A stretch of 64,000 bases of DNA from Mesostigma viride (GCA_009746045.1 RPFO01000041.1:6527302-6591301); one strand, 5' to 3'. Numbered from the stretch's first letter, positions 15,322 to 26,341 are shown. The notes: generated by a model not told the origin, from the sequence alone. Made by a program: numbers and translations.

Positions 15322-17540
15322 TTAGAATACGGACATCAGGATCACGTTGGCCACGGCCGTCCACTGCATCGCGGGCGTCACCACCATATCCTTCTTGTCC
15401 TCCGCGGGCCTCCCGAACCCCGCGAAGAAGAATCGGGGTTCTTTGAACGGAGTTTCTTCTATACGTGAATGCGGGAACAAGAGGCCGCTGGATGAGCGGC
15501 TTATAGGTCGCAGTGTTTACTCGTAGCTGTTTGGCTAGAGCTTTTGTGATTAGTAGATGCAATATAGTGCATGGTTGAAAAATGAATTAAATAAAATGTG
15601 CGTTCCGCGCTTGGGTTGATTATACCCGGGCGGAACGGGGCGTGAGGTGCAGTGCCCCTGAAAAGAACAACCTACGCATTATTTAATACTAGCCGTGCAG
15701 ATTCGGGATATTCTACCCCCGGTCTGTACGGTTAGCGTCTTACTAGCATCCACTAAACATAAGGGTTTAATGACGTCAGTTAGCTAGGGATAAGGGAGGT
15801 TTTGCGACTAAAAGCCGCTCTGGCTGGTTTTGTCGGCCTCTTTCTTTGCTCGTTGTCGTTGCGGCGGCAGCCGCAGCTATGGGTGCTGCGGAGCAAAATC
15901 CCAAAAGCACTGGTTGCACTGGCCACTTGGCCAGTGGTGAGACTTCCAGTTGTTAACCGGCCAGGCGTAGTTCCTCGCCCGGTTAACTAAAAGAAAAGAA
16001 AAAGATTACCTCCGGTCCGCACCTTTTCCCCAGCTTGGGGTCTTTGGTGGGCCGGATGCCGTGACAGGTGCTCAACTGTCGCTTGGTCGGCCCAGTGCGC
16101 GAGCTGGTGCTCCGTACCTGGGGATGCTTGCACCCCGGGTTGGAGCCGGATGGCTGGCACTGGCGACCCGTGTCTCGGTCCGCGGCCTGCGGCTTTTTCT
16201 TCGGAAATTGCTGCTGGCCAGCAAACTTTGCAATTGCCTTCCGCCGAGGGGGGGGTGGTTGGGGCTGGGGACGGCGATGGGAAAAGCGTCTAAGCTAGAA
16301 ATTTTTTCCCCACGCATAGAAACCTCGGGGGGGAATGCGGTCTTGGCTGAACGGACTCTCGTTCAGCCAGGTGCCTGGGGCTGTGGCCTCGGGCATCCGG
16401 GCTGGCGGGGCCTGGGCTAGGTCCACGTTTTTTCTCGAAGCACCCCGGGTCTATGGGGAGACGGCCATAGCGGTACCGACTCGGGGCCCCGAGAGGGGTC
16501 ATGATAGGCTGGCCGTGCGCAATCGCAGTGCAAATGCGCTGGGCCTTTTTGGGCCTGGCCATGCATCCACAGCCGCCGGGCACACGCCTCCCGATGTGGG
16601 GGGGCTCCCGTTTTGCGGCAGGGCGGTCACTTGTGACAACGAGCAAGGTGGAGTGCGGCTTCAAGGGAAAGCCAGGGCGGGGGTGATTGGGCAACGTACT
16701 TCATGAAGGGCCTTGAACGGCGTGCCTCCGGGCATGTCAATTAGTGTCACATGTATGCTTCCACTTATTGTTTTAATGAAGATGCTGGTTTTTGTGGGAG
16801 CTACGTGGGACATGAATCGGGGTTCTTTGAACGGAGTTTCTTCTATACGTGAATGCGGGAACAAGAGGCCGCTGGATGAGCGGCTTATAGGTCGCAGTGT
16901 TTACTCGTAGCTGTTTGGCTAGAGCTTTTGTGATTAGTAGATGCAATATAGTGCATGGTTGAAAAATGAATTAAATAAAATGTGCGTTCCGCGCTTGGGT
17001 TGATTATACCCGGGCGGAACGGGGCGTGAGGTGCAGTGCCCCTGAAAAGAACAACCTACGCATTATTTAATACTAGCCGTGCAGATTCGGGATATTCTAC
17101 CCCCGGTCTGTACGGTTAGCGTCTTACTAGCATCCACTAAACATAAGGGTTTAATGACGTCAGTTAGCTAGGGATAAGGGAGGTTTTGCGACTAAAAGCC
17201 GCTCTGGCTGGTTTTGTCGGCCTCTTTCTTTGCTCCCCACCCACCCACCCTTGTCTTGGTTGCCTCTAGGGCAACGTACTTCATGAAGGGCCTTGAACGG
17301 CGTGCCTCCGGGCATGTCAATTAGTGTCACATGTATGCTTCCACTTATTGTTTTAATGAAGATGCTGGTTTTTGTGGGAGCTACGTGGGACATGAACGCG
17401 TCCTTCACGGACGGTTGCGACCCCTCGTTCGCCCGGCGACTCAGCAGGTAGATGATCCCCACGCTCAGGCAGAAGATCGCCACCTTGGCAAAGTTCATGA
17501 ACCGGAACAGGTCGTTGCGGAAGTCGCCAAAGTAGGTCAT
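15322..17540 (-). pseudogene. Small membrane protein gene split by YR element 2
   Basis: The 5' part (17540 down to 17395) encodes an N-terminus with one TM helix (AKVAIFCLSVGIIYLLS). The 3' part (15430 down to 15322) continues in the same frame after the transposon and ends in a second hydrophobic helix. The undisturbed gene would have coded for about 80 residues. It lies in a same-strand membrane-protein run with 17568-17921 and 14896-15297. Confidence 0.75.
15431..17394 (+). mobile_element. Non-autonomous PAT/Ngaro-type YR retroelement (element 2)
   Basis: A1 15431-15851 (421 bp), internal 15852-16688, B1 16689-16814 (126 bp), A2 16815-17235 (421 bp), spacer 17236-17268 (33 bp), B2 17269-17394 (126 bp). 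It is nearly identical to element 1 and points the other way. The site is an AA dinucleotide in a membrane-protein gene. AA is also the B1/A2 junction, with no target duplication. No RT or YR gene is present. Confidence 0.85.
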
Positions 17541-17567
17541 GATTCATACAGTATGCGCGAGTAATTT

Positions 17568-17921
17568 TTACACCATGACGGCTACCCACCACGAGGCGTA
17601 CAGCATCATCACGAAGAGGATCAAGTTCAGCCAAGCCATCTTGGACCCCGGCAAGATCTTCCCGGTCTTCAAGTACCCGTCAACGACCGCGAGGATGATT
17701 CCGGTAAACAACGGGGCCAATGAGATACTGAACTGTTTGATCGCGTACTCGCGGTCCGCGCCCTTAACCTTGGTCTTTGCGATCTTCGCGATCGCAGGGA
17801 ACACTGTCAGAAGCAGGCACGTGAACAGGTTCGTGCTCAACGCAAACTGCAGGTCGCCGAGAAAGTCCTTTGGGGTAGCGAACTTCTGGAGGGACGCGAT
17901 GGCGTCGGCGGCGTACGACAT
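17568..17921 (-). CDS. Three-TM membrane protein
   Basis: A 117-residue protein with hydrophobic helices at about 30-48, 68-86 and 95-115 and basic loops (KIAKTKVKGADREYA). It is the first gene of a minus-strand membrane-protein run, and divergent from the lipase gene with 59 bp between ATGs. No family recognised. Confidence 0.7.
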   Translation of the reverse strand: MSYAADAIASLQKFATPKDFLGDLQFALSTNLFTCLLLTVFPAIAKIAKTKVKGADREYAIKQFSISLAPLFTGIILAVVDGYLKTGKILPGSKMAWLNLILFVMMLYASWWVAVMV

Positions 17922-17980
17922 GATAGTAGTAGTATACAGTTTATCTCGCGAAAAAAAAAAATCGGACCGATGGAAGGGGA

Positions 17981-18697
17981 ATGGACTCGGCTCTCCTGAA
18001 ACTCATGCGCGACTACGCCTTCATGTCCATGGCCATCTACATCCCGGGCGTGCGCCCCGAATCCTGGCACATGCTCGACTGGGAACACGGGGGGAGGGGC
18101 GCGCTCGTCACCATCCCCAGCAAAAAGAAACAAGTGGTCGTCATCCGAGGGTCCGACCCCACCTCCTTCGACAACTACCGCCGCAACTTCGACTGGTCGC
18201 TCGAGTACCACCCGCGAGCCGCGTGCAGGCTCCACGCAGGGTACGCCGCGGCCGCCGACCGCATGCTCGAAATCGTCCGCCCGCAGCTCCTGGACGGGTA
18301 CGACCTTCACCTGACCGGCCACTCGATGGGCGGGGCGGTCGCCGCCTGCGCCGCCGCCATCATGAAGGGACAGGACGAGCGAGTCACCGTCGTGACCTTC
18401 GGACAGCCCCGCGTCACGGACCCCGCCGGAGCGAGCCGCGAGAGGAAGTTCAAGTACTGGAGGGTCGAGGACGAGGACGACCCCGTCCCGCACTTCCCGA
18501 ACCCGCTGACCTTCGCCCACTTCGGCAACGCGCTCGTGTTCCCCCGGGACCGCGCGCGATGGCTGGGCCTGTCGGCCCACCTCGTGTACGACAACCGACC
18601 CGCCCCAGCAGGGTACCTGGGCCGTCTGAACGCCGCCGTGGACGGAACGGCGCCCTTTCGTGTCGAGTGGGAGTCGGAGCGCGCCCAGTGGGAGTAA
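17981..18697 (+). CDS. Class 3 lipase (alpha/beta hydrolase)
   Basis: A 238-residue protein that covers just the lipase-3 catalytic domain. The nucleophile elbow is GHSMGG (Ser near residue 110). TFGQPRVTDP is the conserved strand after it. A DEDDPVPHFP segment probably carries the catalytic Asp, and a His follows (AHF or SAHLVY). FDNYRRNFDW matches the usual N-terminal stretch of the family. There is no signal peptide. Triacylglycerol or phospholipid hydrolysis is expected. Related lipases occur in other giant viruses and may remodel membranes during entry or exit. Confidence 0.88.
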   Translation: MDSALLKLMRDYAFMSMAIYIPGVRPESWHMLDWEHGGRGALVTIPSKKKQVVVIRGSDPTSFDNYRRNFDWSLEYHPRAACRLHAGYAAAADRMLEIVRPQLLDGYDLHLTGHSMGGAVAACAAAIMKGQDERVTVVTFGQPRVTDPAGASRERKFKYWRVEDEDDPVPHFPNPLTFAHFGNALVFPRDRARWLGLSAHLVYDNRPAPAGYLGRLNAAVDGTAPFRVEWESERAQWE

Positions 18698-18733
18698 TTT
18701 TTCGCCGGTACGTAGTGTGTACAGATCCCGCCC

Positions 18734-19069
18734 ATGTCGTCCGGCAAGAAGGGAGGATACGATTGGTTCGAGGACCTGGTCAACTCCCAACACGGCAGCA
18801 AGAACGTGAAGACGTCCAAATCGCTCGCCCCATCGACCGTCGTTCGCCACGTGGGCAGCTCGGACGATGAGGAAGAGGAGTACGAAGATACGGGGTTCGA
18901 GGAGGAGAAGAAAGCCCCCGTGGGGCCCGCGCCTTCCAAGGAGAGAGAGGAGAAGAGGCAGGCGGACGACCGAGACGATAGCGTGAAGAGGTACGTCCGC
19001 ACCACGTACCGCACGGATCCCTCCTCGGTGCGTCACCCGGGGCTAAAAGATGTTCTCGTGCGTAAGTAG
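18734..19069 (+). CDS. Acidic low-complexity protein
   Basis: A 111-residue protein dominated by Glu/Asp/Lys, with a DDEEEEYEDTGFEEE run in the middle and a basic end. It is probably unstructured. It lies 37 bp after the lipase on the same strand. No family recognised. Confidence 0.55.
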   Translation: MSSGKKGGYDWFEDLVNSQHGSKNVKTSKSLAPSTVVRHVGSSDDEEEEYEDTGFEEEKKAPVGPAPSKEREEKRQADDRDDSVKRYVRTTYRTDPSSVRHPGLKDVLVRK

Positions 19070-19076
19070 CCCGGCC

Positions 19077-19901
19077 ATGAAGACGACGCGAGACCACAGC
19101 GGAGTGGCGGCGTTGCTCTCCTTCTTCCTGCCTCTGCTGACGCTGGTCACGAGGCTGTACAACTGGATCGTCCGCTCGAACCCCTTCCAATCGGTCCCCT
19201 GTGATGACGAACGCGTTACCGTACAGAGAGCCTACGTGTCCGACCGCAACGACTGGTTCCACGTGGGACGCGAACTGGCCGGGTATTTAAACGACCACGG
19301 GGGCGTCATGACGGAGCTTCCCCCTCGCGACGTCCTTCGCGCGTGCGATTGCGAGCTGCTCGCCGACGACATAGCCGAGCACAAGGTCAGTCTCGCGGTG
19401 GAGTTTTCCGTGGGAAAGGCGCACTACGCGGTGACGTACTCTCTCGACGGCCCCGTGACCTTTCCCCCCCTGTGGCTTACGAGGGTGGGAGACGAAGACC
19501 CCCTTCCGCGACTTGCGTTCCAGCGAGGCGCGCTTTCTTCGGTGGTGTTATCCGCAATCCTTACGGACGACGAGGGGCGCGAGACGGACGTGACCACGGA
19601 CGTGGTGGCGTGTCAAGGTCCCGACAAGGACTTCTACGAGTTCGCCGGGGTGTCCCAGTACGCCTGGTGCGTGATCAGGTACCTCGAGATCAAGCATCAG
19701 AACCGTCAAGCCCTGCGTCTGATAGGGAAGAGGCCGACGTGTGGCGTGGTCCACCCTCGCCTGGCGGTCTCCGAGGACGGGGAGGACTGCCTCGAGTACG
19801 TGTCGGATAGCTCTCCCGAGCCCAAGAGGTCGCTGCGAATCATATTCGGGGACGGGGACGCGGTGGAGTACACGAACGCGGACAAGAAAGTGATCGACTG
19901 A
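19077..19901 (+). CDS. Membrane-anchored protein of unknown function
   Basis: About 274 residues. A hydrophobic segment near the N-terminus (AALLSFFLPLLTLVTRLY) suggests a signal anchor, with the rest a single globular mixed alpha/beta domain. An upstream in-frame ATG at 19050 would overlap the previous gene, so 19077 is preferred. No motif recognised. Confidence 0.6.
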   Translation: MKTTRDHSGVAALLSFFLPLLTLVTRLYNWIVRSNPFQSVPCDDERVTVQRAYVSDRNDWFHVGRELAGYLNDHGGVMTELPPRDVLRACDCELLADDIAEHKVSLAVEFSVGKAHYAVTYSLDGPVTFPPLWLTRVGDEDPLPRLAFQRGALSSVVLSAILTDDEGRETDVTTDVVACQGPDKDFYEFAGVSQYAWCVIRYLEIKHQNRQALRLIGKRPTCGVVHPRLAVSEDGEDCLEYVSDSSPEPKRSLRIIFGDGDAVEYTNADKKVID

Positions 19902-19917
19902 GGACCGAGACGTGCGC

Positions 19918-20678
19918 ATGGCGGACGACGAAGCCGGACCGGGGTTCTCCTTCGACGAGGTCGACGATGTCCAGGACCGCCACGTGTCCTATACGATGCC
20001 CTACCGCGTGCTGCGTGCCGCGCCTCTCCTGTCCTTGCTCGACAAATCCGGGCACTCCACGTGGCCAGAAAAGACGGACGTCTGTTGCTGGCACTGCTGC
20101 CACCCGTTCTCCAACGTTCCCGCCCCCTACCGGTCAAGTACAAGGAGGGCAAGGGCTTCCTCGTGAAGGGTGTGTTCTGCAGTTTCGCGTGTGCCAAGGC
20201 GTACAATCTAGAGTCTTCGTGTTCCCTGAAAGAGGTTCGTAACACGTGGTTGTTCCATATGACGTTCAAGTTATGGAAAGCGAATCCCAAGGTGTCTGGG
20301 GCGTCGTTCCCCGGTATACGGGCGGCGCCCCCGAGGACCTTTCTGAAGATGTTCGGAGGGGACATGACCATAGAAGAGTTTAGGAACCCGGACCCCGTGG
20401 AGCTGCACCGATTGCTAGACCCGCCGTTCTCGATGGAGGTGATTCAGCAAGTCCACTGCGTCTACGCCATCAACGAGAAGGACCGGTCCATGAAGAGGAG
20501 CGCCATCGTCCGCGAGCCGACGGTCCGCGAGGTAGACCCGAAGAGGAGGGAGTCCGACCCCCCCAAACTCGCTCTGAAGAGGAGCAGGGCCACGGCCGAC
20601 CCGAAGAACAGTCTAGACAAGTTCTTAGGCATCAAACGCACCAAGTCGCGAGTTCCTACGGTTGCAATGGAGACGTGA
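19918..20678 (+). CDS. VLTF2-like viral late transcription factor, frameshifted
   Basis: The N-terminal frame (19918-~20125) ends in CCWHCCHPFSNVP. The continuation lies in another frame from ~20125 and carries FLVKGVFCSFACAKAYNL, giving the C-x2-C then C-x3-C zinc pattern of the A1/VLTF2 family. These proteins help turn on late transcription in poxviruses and related large viruses. The C-terminal part is Lys/Arg-rich. The break falls in a run of five C at 20123-20127, so it could be a one-base sequencing error or a real mutation. Confidence 0.75.
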
Positions 20679-20717
20679 AAAAATAATATCTTTATTAATG
20701 AATATACACACATTCTA

Positions 20718-20867
20718 ATGGCACGCAAGAGAGTCGGACGAGCGAAAGGCGCGGCCGCCGTCAACAAGAACCCGTGGCTGCGTCACGTCTACCACGTGAA
20801 GGCCAGTCATAAGGGGATGAAGTACGGAGACGTCCTGCGTCTGGCCGCCAAGTCCTACAAAAAGTAG
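20718..20867 (+). CDS. Small basic protein, 49 residues
   Basis: Begins MARKRVGRAKGAAAVNKN, then has PWLRHVYHVKASHKGMKYGD and ends in LAAKSYKK. Short basic proteins with an NPW..HV...K.....Y.......SYK pattern recur in many large DNA viruses and virus-like elements. They may be DNA-packing or virion proteins. CTTTATTAAT, the AT-rich upstream motif, lies 30 bp before the ATG. Confidence 0.7.
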   Translation: MARKRVGRAKGAAAVNKNPWLRHVYHVKASHKGMKYGDVLRLAAKSYKK

Positions 20868-20880
20868 ACAGAACTAGAAC

Positions 20881-22023
20881 CTAGAGAGCGTCATAGTCGA
20901 TCCCAATCTTCCGGATCATGGCAAAGTCCACCTCCGTGAGGTGGTAGAACCGCAGCCGCGCCTGCGAGGAAGTCCGGGCGGTGCGAGAAGGCTGCACCCT
21001 CGTGGGCTGGACCGAGGGCCTGCCCACCCACCACTCAGGCCACGAGCCCGTGGTCGCCCGCGTGTTGTGGGCCTTGAGGAACTTGAGAAGCCCCTTGGCC
21101 TTCTGGATCATCTTCGCCTTGGTCTGCACCTGCTCGGCCACGCTGCGGCGTAACTTGGCGTCCATGTCGATGTGGTAGGACTCCCCGTAGTCCCACAGAT
21201 CTCCTCGCCTGGGTAGATGTGCCGGATGGCACGCAGCCCGTCGCCAAGGAACACGCAGTTGGGCTCCTCCTTGCTGCCGTGGGGGTCGTTGGCCATGTGC
21301 GCGTAGAAGGCCGGGTACTTCATCCCTTGAGTCTCGATAGCAGGCGGTTGCCCCCCGTCCACCTGCACGCCGTTCAAATCGATGAGCATGTCGGCGTGAT
21401 CGAGGCACTCCAACAATGTGTTGCGAACCCACGTGTAAAGGATTTCTGGTGACTCGATCGCCATGATGTCCATCGCACTGTTGCAGCATTGCTGGAACTC
21501 CTCGTTGGAGAACGACATGCGCTCAAACGCCTCCCACTCAGCGTCGTCGCCCTGCGGCCCAATGGCGACCCACGTATGTCGCAAACGCCTGCCCCCTGGC
21601 GATGAACCGGTCCGCGTACAGCCCCGCCCCGCTGTACCCCATGCCGGCGAGCAGCTTGCTCTCTGCGACTCGCAGCCACGGAACCGTGGCGCCGTTGCGG
21701 AGGACCGCCTTCACGAGGACGTTGCCGTTGGCTTCTTCTTCGTGCACGACGCGAGAGGGGGCGTCCATAGGCGTCTCGGCTTGGGACTCGGGGACACCGG
21801 GGGCGCCTCGTATGGAGCACAAGAAGTTGTACACCTGGATGGCGAGGAGCCGCTCTTCGAAGGAGCTTTCGTAGGACAGCGGCAGTGCGTTGGCGTGGTT
21901 CGCTCGCAGCTCGGCGACATTGACGTTGTCAGGCACGAAGAAGGCCGGCGGGCGTGGATAAACGGGAGGCGCTTTGCCGAAATACCGTGCGGGTTGTCGT
22001 TTGTATGCGGAAAATTCCGCCAT
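20881..22023 (-). CDS. SET-domain protein (putative lysine methyltransferase), frameshifted
   Basis: Three frame segments line up on one strand. The first (22023-~21565) holds GAGLYADRFIARGQAFATY, the SET N-terminal motif. The second (~21580-~21190) has EEPNCVFLGDGLRAIRHI and YPGEEI. The third (~21200-20881) has DYGESYH, the C-terminal SET motif, then a Lys-rich helical tail. SET enzymes methylate lysines using S-adenosylmethionine. Two breaks, near 21570 and 21190, interrupt it. A TATATAAA box (22078-22085, minus) lies 55 nt before the ATG, as in other genes here. Confidence 0.7.
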
Positions 22024-22077
22024 GGTTTCGTTGTGGAGGCGTCGTGAGAAGAGACCTCGGGGAGGGGAGGGCCTTCG

Positions 22078-22085
22078 TTTATATA
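22078..22085 (-). promoter_or_regulatory. TATA-like box for the SET-domain gene
   Basis: TATATAAA on the minus strand, 55 nt before the ATG at 22023, with the same spacing as the plus-strand boxes. Confidence 0.5.
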
Positions 22086-22311
22086 CTTTTTGGGAGACGA
22101 ACCACGACCACGCAAAGTTCCGGCCGTTACGGCGCGTGCCGGGCACCCGCTCGACCCTAAGGACTCCGAAAAGTCGGTACGGCCGTGGGACGAACGGTCT
22201 CGCACCACACGTTTTTTCGTCGGCGCTGAGGTGGAAGGTCCTTGGTTTGTCCACGGACACGGGCCGGATTCGGTTTTGATTCGTCACGTGTCGTAATGCC
22301 GTACGAAATTA

Positions 22312-22869
22312 ATGTCATGTACTTGTACGATGAGTCTAGGCAGGTATCTTCGGTACACGGAGGGCGGCGAAAACGGCGTACGGAGATTCGAATATGACAA
22401 GGAATTCTCCAAATATGCCGTTCCGGGATTCGCGAGCGCGATCGACACGAATTTCGAAAGGGTACGTCCGGTTCCGAGACCGTTTCAACCGGTATCGGAG
22501 TCCGCTGCGAAGGAGTACGGAATGGTGGTCCTGCGCAAAGAAGATCTCGAAGCGCTGATCTCGCTGATCGAAGATCTCAAATCAAGATGCGGGGCCGATA
22601 CGATGTCAGGCGTCCGTCCACAGAATTCGGCAACCGAGATCTCGAGGCCGTACGAAGGATCTGCCGAATTCGAGGGCCGTACGCAAGATCCGAGGATTCC
22701 AGGTGAGCGTCCGTACGCCCGTGTGCCGGGAGAGCGTCTGACACCTGGCGACGTAGATATGTCCCTCCCGGCGTATATTCCGGCCGAGTACGACGGAGCC
22801 GTACCGAGTACGGTAGTGTATCCGAATTTCAGATCCGCGCACGGCCCGGGCTGGCTAGGAGGAAACTGA
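22312..22869 (+). CDS. Protein of unknown function
   Basis: A 185-residue protein. A short helical part (about 65-95, EDLEALISLIEDLK) is followed by a Pro/Gly/Arg-rich, probably disordered half. TACGG and CCGTAC words are very frequent in its DNA, as in the repeat block at 13.3-14.9 kb. A second ATG at 22330 is an alternative start. No family recognised. Confidence 0.5.
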   Translation: MSCTCTMSLGRYLRYTEGGENGVRRFEYDKEFSKYAVPGFASAIDTNFERVRPVPRPFQPVSESAAKEYGMVVLRKEDLEALISLIEDLKSRCGADTMSGVRPQNSATEISRPYEGSAEFEGRTQDPRIPGERPYARVPGERLTPGDVDMSLPAYIPAEYDGAVPSTVVYPNFRSAHGPGWLGGN

Positions 22870-25179
22870 CGCGCGGCGGCAAAAAAAAGTGTCGTATCCA
22901 TTATATGATGGATCCGTACTGGCCGTACCCGCCGGAGGAAAGACTTCCGGGAAACATACTCTACAAAATGCTGTCCGGCACCGCGAACGTCGGAAAGAAA
23001 GCGCTCGGATGGGTCCGAGGCAGCGTCGGGGCGTGCGCGAGCGGATCGGGAAAACGCTCACGAGAGAGCAAATCGAGCGGCTCGTGGCCACTCTGTACAA
23101 GGAACTCCCGGCCGCGTTCATCAAAAAGACGCCGACGCCGACCCTTTGCATTCTCGTCGGCGACGAAGTCGTCGGCCGCCTTCTCATGAACATGTGCAAG
23201 CAGGCACTGCAAGGCAGCCCGGACGCGCACGAACGTCTCGTCCATATCGCGTTCATGTTGACGAAGACGTCCAAGGACGTGCTTTTCCGCATCCCGAAAG
23301 AGTACCTTTGCGAGATCATTTCGCGGGCCACGAACACCACGCAGAGGGTCGCCATGTTGCAGAACACGGTCGACTTTCACAAGCGGTTCGGCAACGAGGA
23401 TTTCCGCGATCTCGGAATGCGGGCCGGCAGGGCGTTCGCCGACGAGGCGGGAGACGGGCCTTACGACATGCAGGGCGGGCGGGGGGGCGGGGGGAGGGGA
23501 GGCATGCCCATGTTCGTGAACAACGTGTACCCTCGCGGCCCGATTCGACGCGGGAACGCCGGCGGCGGGGGGAACGCGGCTGTGTATTTCACCGCGCCTC
23601 CGAACCAGAACCCGTGGACGCATTACGGCGGCCAGGCGCGCACTGCACACCAGGCGGCGTGTTGTCAGGTGGTGCAGTCCGCGGTCAACAACGCGCACCG
23701 GATGCGCGCGGAAAGCATCGCGGGGGCCTTGAACCCGTACACGAAGGTGGGAAAGACCGAGGAACCTTCGCCTGGCGTGCCTGGTTCTTCGAAGGACGGG
23801 AACGCGTTGAGGGGGGACAAGGTGTTCGGCCCGGGGTACTTGTGGGGCGGATTGGTCTACGATGAGCCCCCACCTGCATCGACGCCACCTCCACCTCCAC
23901 CTCCACCGACGGGTGGGTCGACTTCACCGAAAGCACCGGGTAGGCCGCCTTCCCCACCAGGGGGCGGGGCGGGTGCGTCTTCGTCGGCTCCCTACGACGC
24001 GGCAATTGTGGAGAAATTGTCAGACGAAGATAAGATAAAAGTCGACGATGCGGTAATCCATGTGCTAGGTTATGCTCACCATCGAAACCACACGACGTAC
24101 GATTTGCAAGATACCCTGGAAGAGTCATTGAGACATGACGGGATTGGCGAAGATATAATAAAAGCCGTAGTAGATAACGTCGGTGCATACATTGATACCC
24201 ATGTGAAAAAATCAGAAGGACTGTTTGGAGAGACCAAGTGGACATCGGGTGAAAAAAAGAAGTATGAGGAGTGGATAGCTAATAATATAAGCGGAAAAGG
24301 GCCAATGACGGAAAAGCAACTCGATGAGTTGTACAGGTACGCTTACGGTGACGCAGGACCGCTGGAACCTGTATTGAAAAAGACAATATTGTTTTATGAA
24401 TTGCAGCGTGTAAGGGGGGTTCCGGCGGACCGTGAAAAGGTGAAAGCACTAATGGAAAAAAATGATCGCGCAATGATCGACAAGCCAGTTGGTGTAAAAA
24501 AGGAGTCCCCAGAAGAGTTTTATGCGCAGACCGCGCACAATGTGTTGCCTTTACTCGCAACAGGTGACGCCCCTGAGAACATACGCAAACAATTGAGAGA
24601 AGCGGCGAAGAATATTACTGACATACCAAGATGGATGATTCAATCGAAAGATGGAATGATGTACTCTAGTAACGACACACTCAGAAAAGAGGCGGATCTA
24701 GCTTTTGAAAAACTCGTGCCAAAATGGATGGAAGACTTGAAAAACGCAAAAAACCTGACCGATCTCGCAAAAAAAAAAGAATCGGGGTTCTCTGAACATA
24801 GTTTCTTTATAGTGATACGGAAGGGGAGCCGCTGATGCTAGGTGAAATAGAGCTGGGTGATGTGATCGTAATAAGGTTGATTAGGCTTCTAGTGTACGAG
24901 TATTACGGATGATATGGCCTAATTGTTGCGGCCCATACCTTGACGGTGTGCTGAGTACCTTGACGACGGATTTCTGCGTCTAGGTTCTCCTAGCAGATCT
25001 GTGATTGCGGACGGGTTTGCAACAAGCAATATCTGAAGTAAAACTTGACGGCTAAAACTGTTTAGAGGCCGTTGCCGGATCTGGCCGTTGGTAGAGAGCC
25101 GTTGGCCTTGAAACACGATAAAAGCTTGCTCACCTAGCTCATGGCGGTCTCTTTTGTTTTAACGAAGGCGGCGACAGGG

Positions 25180-25923
25180 TGTCAAATATCTAGCGATGTT
25201 TCTCTACTTTTGTCACGCATTATGTTATCACGCATTATATGCGGGGAAAATTGACGCCGTCAGCTAGGTGTTTATTTACACGACTTGTTGTTGGGTTTGC
25301 ATCCCTATTAATTGCACCCACAGGTCGTTGACTAGTTTAATATCATATACAATGTTTGAGTGTACTAAAATCCGAATGATGTTGCTCGGAATACAGCAAG
25401 CGTTACCTGTCAGCACCGTTACAGGTGCCGTAATTTACATCGGCTCTCTCCGGATCAGATCAGGTCCGCAGTTTGTGGTGCCGCCCTGGAGGCGATAGGA
25501 CTTTGAGCCTATCAGACCACACACACAATGTACCATGATGTGGACAATAGATTACAGGCTGCAAAGTCGTTATTATCTAGTGTTCTTTCCGTGGTTGTAG
25601 AGACGCTAAGCTGCAGTGCCGTCAGATGTAAATCAACGGTGCATAATGCATTAGCCGCCACTACTTTGTGTGCCTAGAGTTGTTTGCTTGCCCAGCCGTG
25701 TGTGGCCCCGACCCAGTGTTGGTCGTGTGACCCTGCCCAGTGTTGGCATTGTCATTTGCCCTGGCCCAGTGTTGGCTATGGTAGACTGCGCCCAGTGTTG
25801 GCCGCACCGTGTTTTCCACTCTCAGTAAACGTATTTTAATACAAGAAGTCTTTTCCATACACTTGTGCAATATCTGGGTCATAACAGGCAAAAGATCTTT
25901 CCTCCGAGCCCCGGTTTCTGACA
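25180..25923 (+). repeat. Copia 5' LTR
   Basis: 744 bp with TG...CA ends. Four CCCAGTGTTGG units lie near its 3' part (about 25707-25802). The first ~314 bp recurs, inverted, at 45859-46172. Confidence 0.88.
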
Positions 25924-25939
25924 TGGTATCGAGTAGCGA

Positions 25940-26341
25940 GTGATGCCTATGAACCCATATTTTCCAATTCCCAACGACCGCAACCTGAGATCTGGAATTG
26001 AGCTTTTTCAATTTCCCGAAGAATCTTGCCCAGACTACCTCGCAAGAGCAAATCTGCTTTTTGCCCAAGTTGAAGACATCTTCCCGGGCGTGTTTCCTGA
26101 ATCTGCCTACTGCCGCTGGCTCCTGCGTGGCATTCGACAAGAATTTTTCAACTGTGTGTGTTTCAGCGAACTTCCAGACTTTTCAATCAGAAATCTACAG
26201 GATCTGCTCGACAACAACGCAGTATCTCTGGAGAGATTAAATCACACTTTACTTCACATTACAAATCTCCAACGCAATCAAGAACATGTCGGGAGGTGCG
26301 CCAGCTGTGGCACGAGAAGTCAAGGAGAGCAGCGTTCTTAG
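25940..26341 (+). CDS. Small ORF upstream of Copia gag
   Basis: 133 residues with a hydrophobic/aromatic composition and several Cys. It starts 16 bp after the 5' LTR and overlaps the gag ORF in another frame. It may be an accessory leader ORF or non-functional. Confidence 0.3.
   Translation: MMPMNPYFPIPNDRNLRSGIELFQFPEESCPDYLARANLLFAQVEDIFPGVFPESAYCRWLLRGIRQEFFNCVCFSELPDFSIRNLQDLLDNNAVSLERLNHTLLHITNLQRNQEHVGRCASCGTRSQGEQRS

Noticed and set aside
7501-17394. Large inverted repeat taken as a viral terminal repeat
   Set aside because: The arms have the A1-internal-B1-A2-B2 layout of YR retroelements and interrupt genes whose frames resume beyond them, so they are two transposon copies.
17539-18870. 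443-residue plus-strand frame over the lipase
   Set aside because: Arg/Pro/His-rich shadow of the lipase gene; the lipase frame has clear catalytic motifs.
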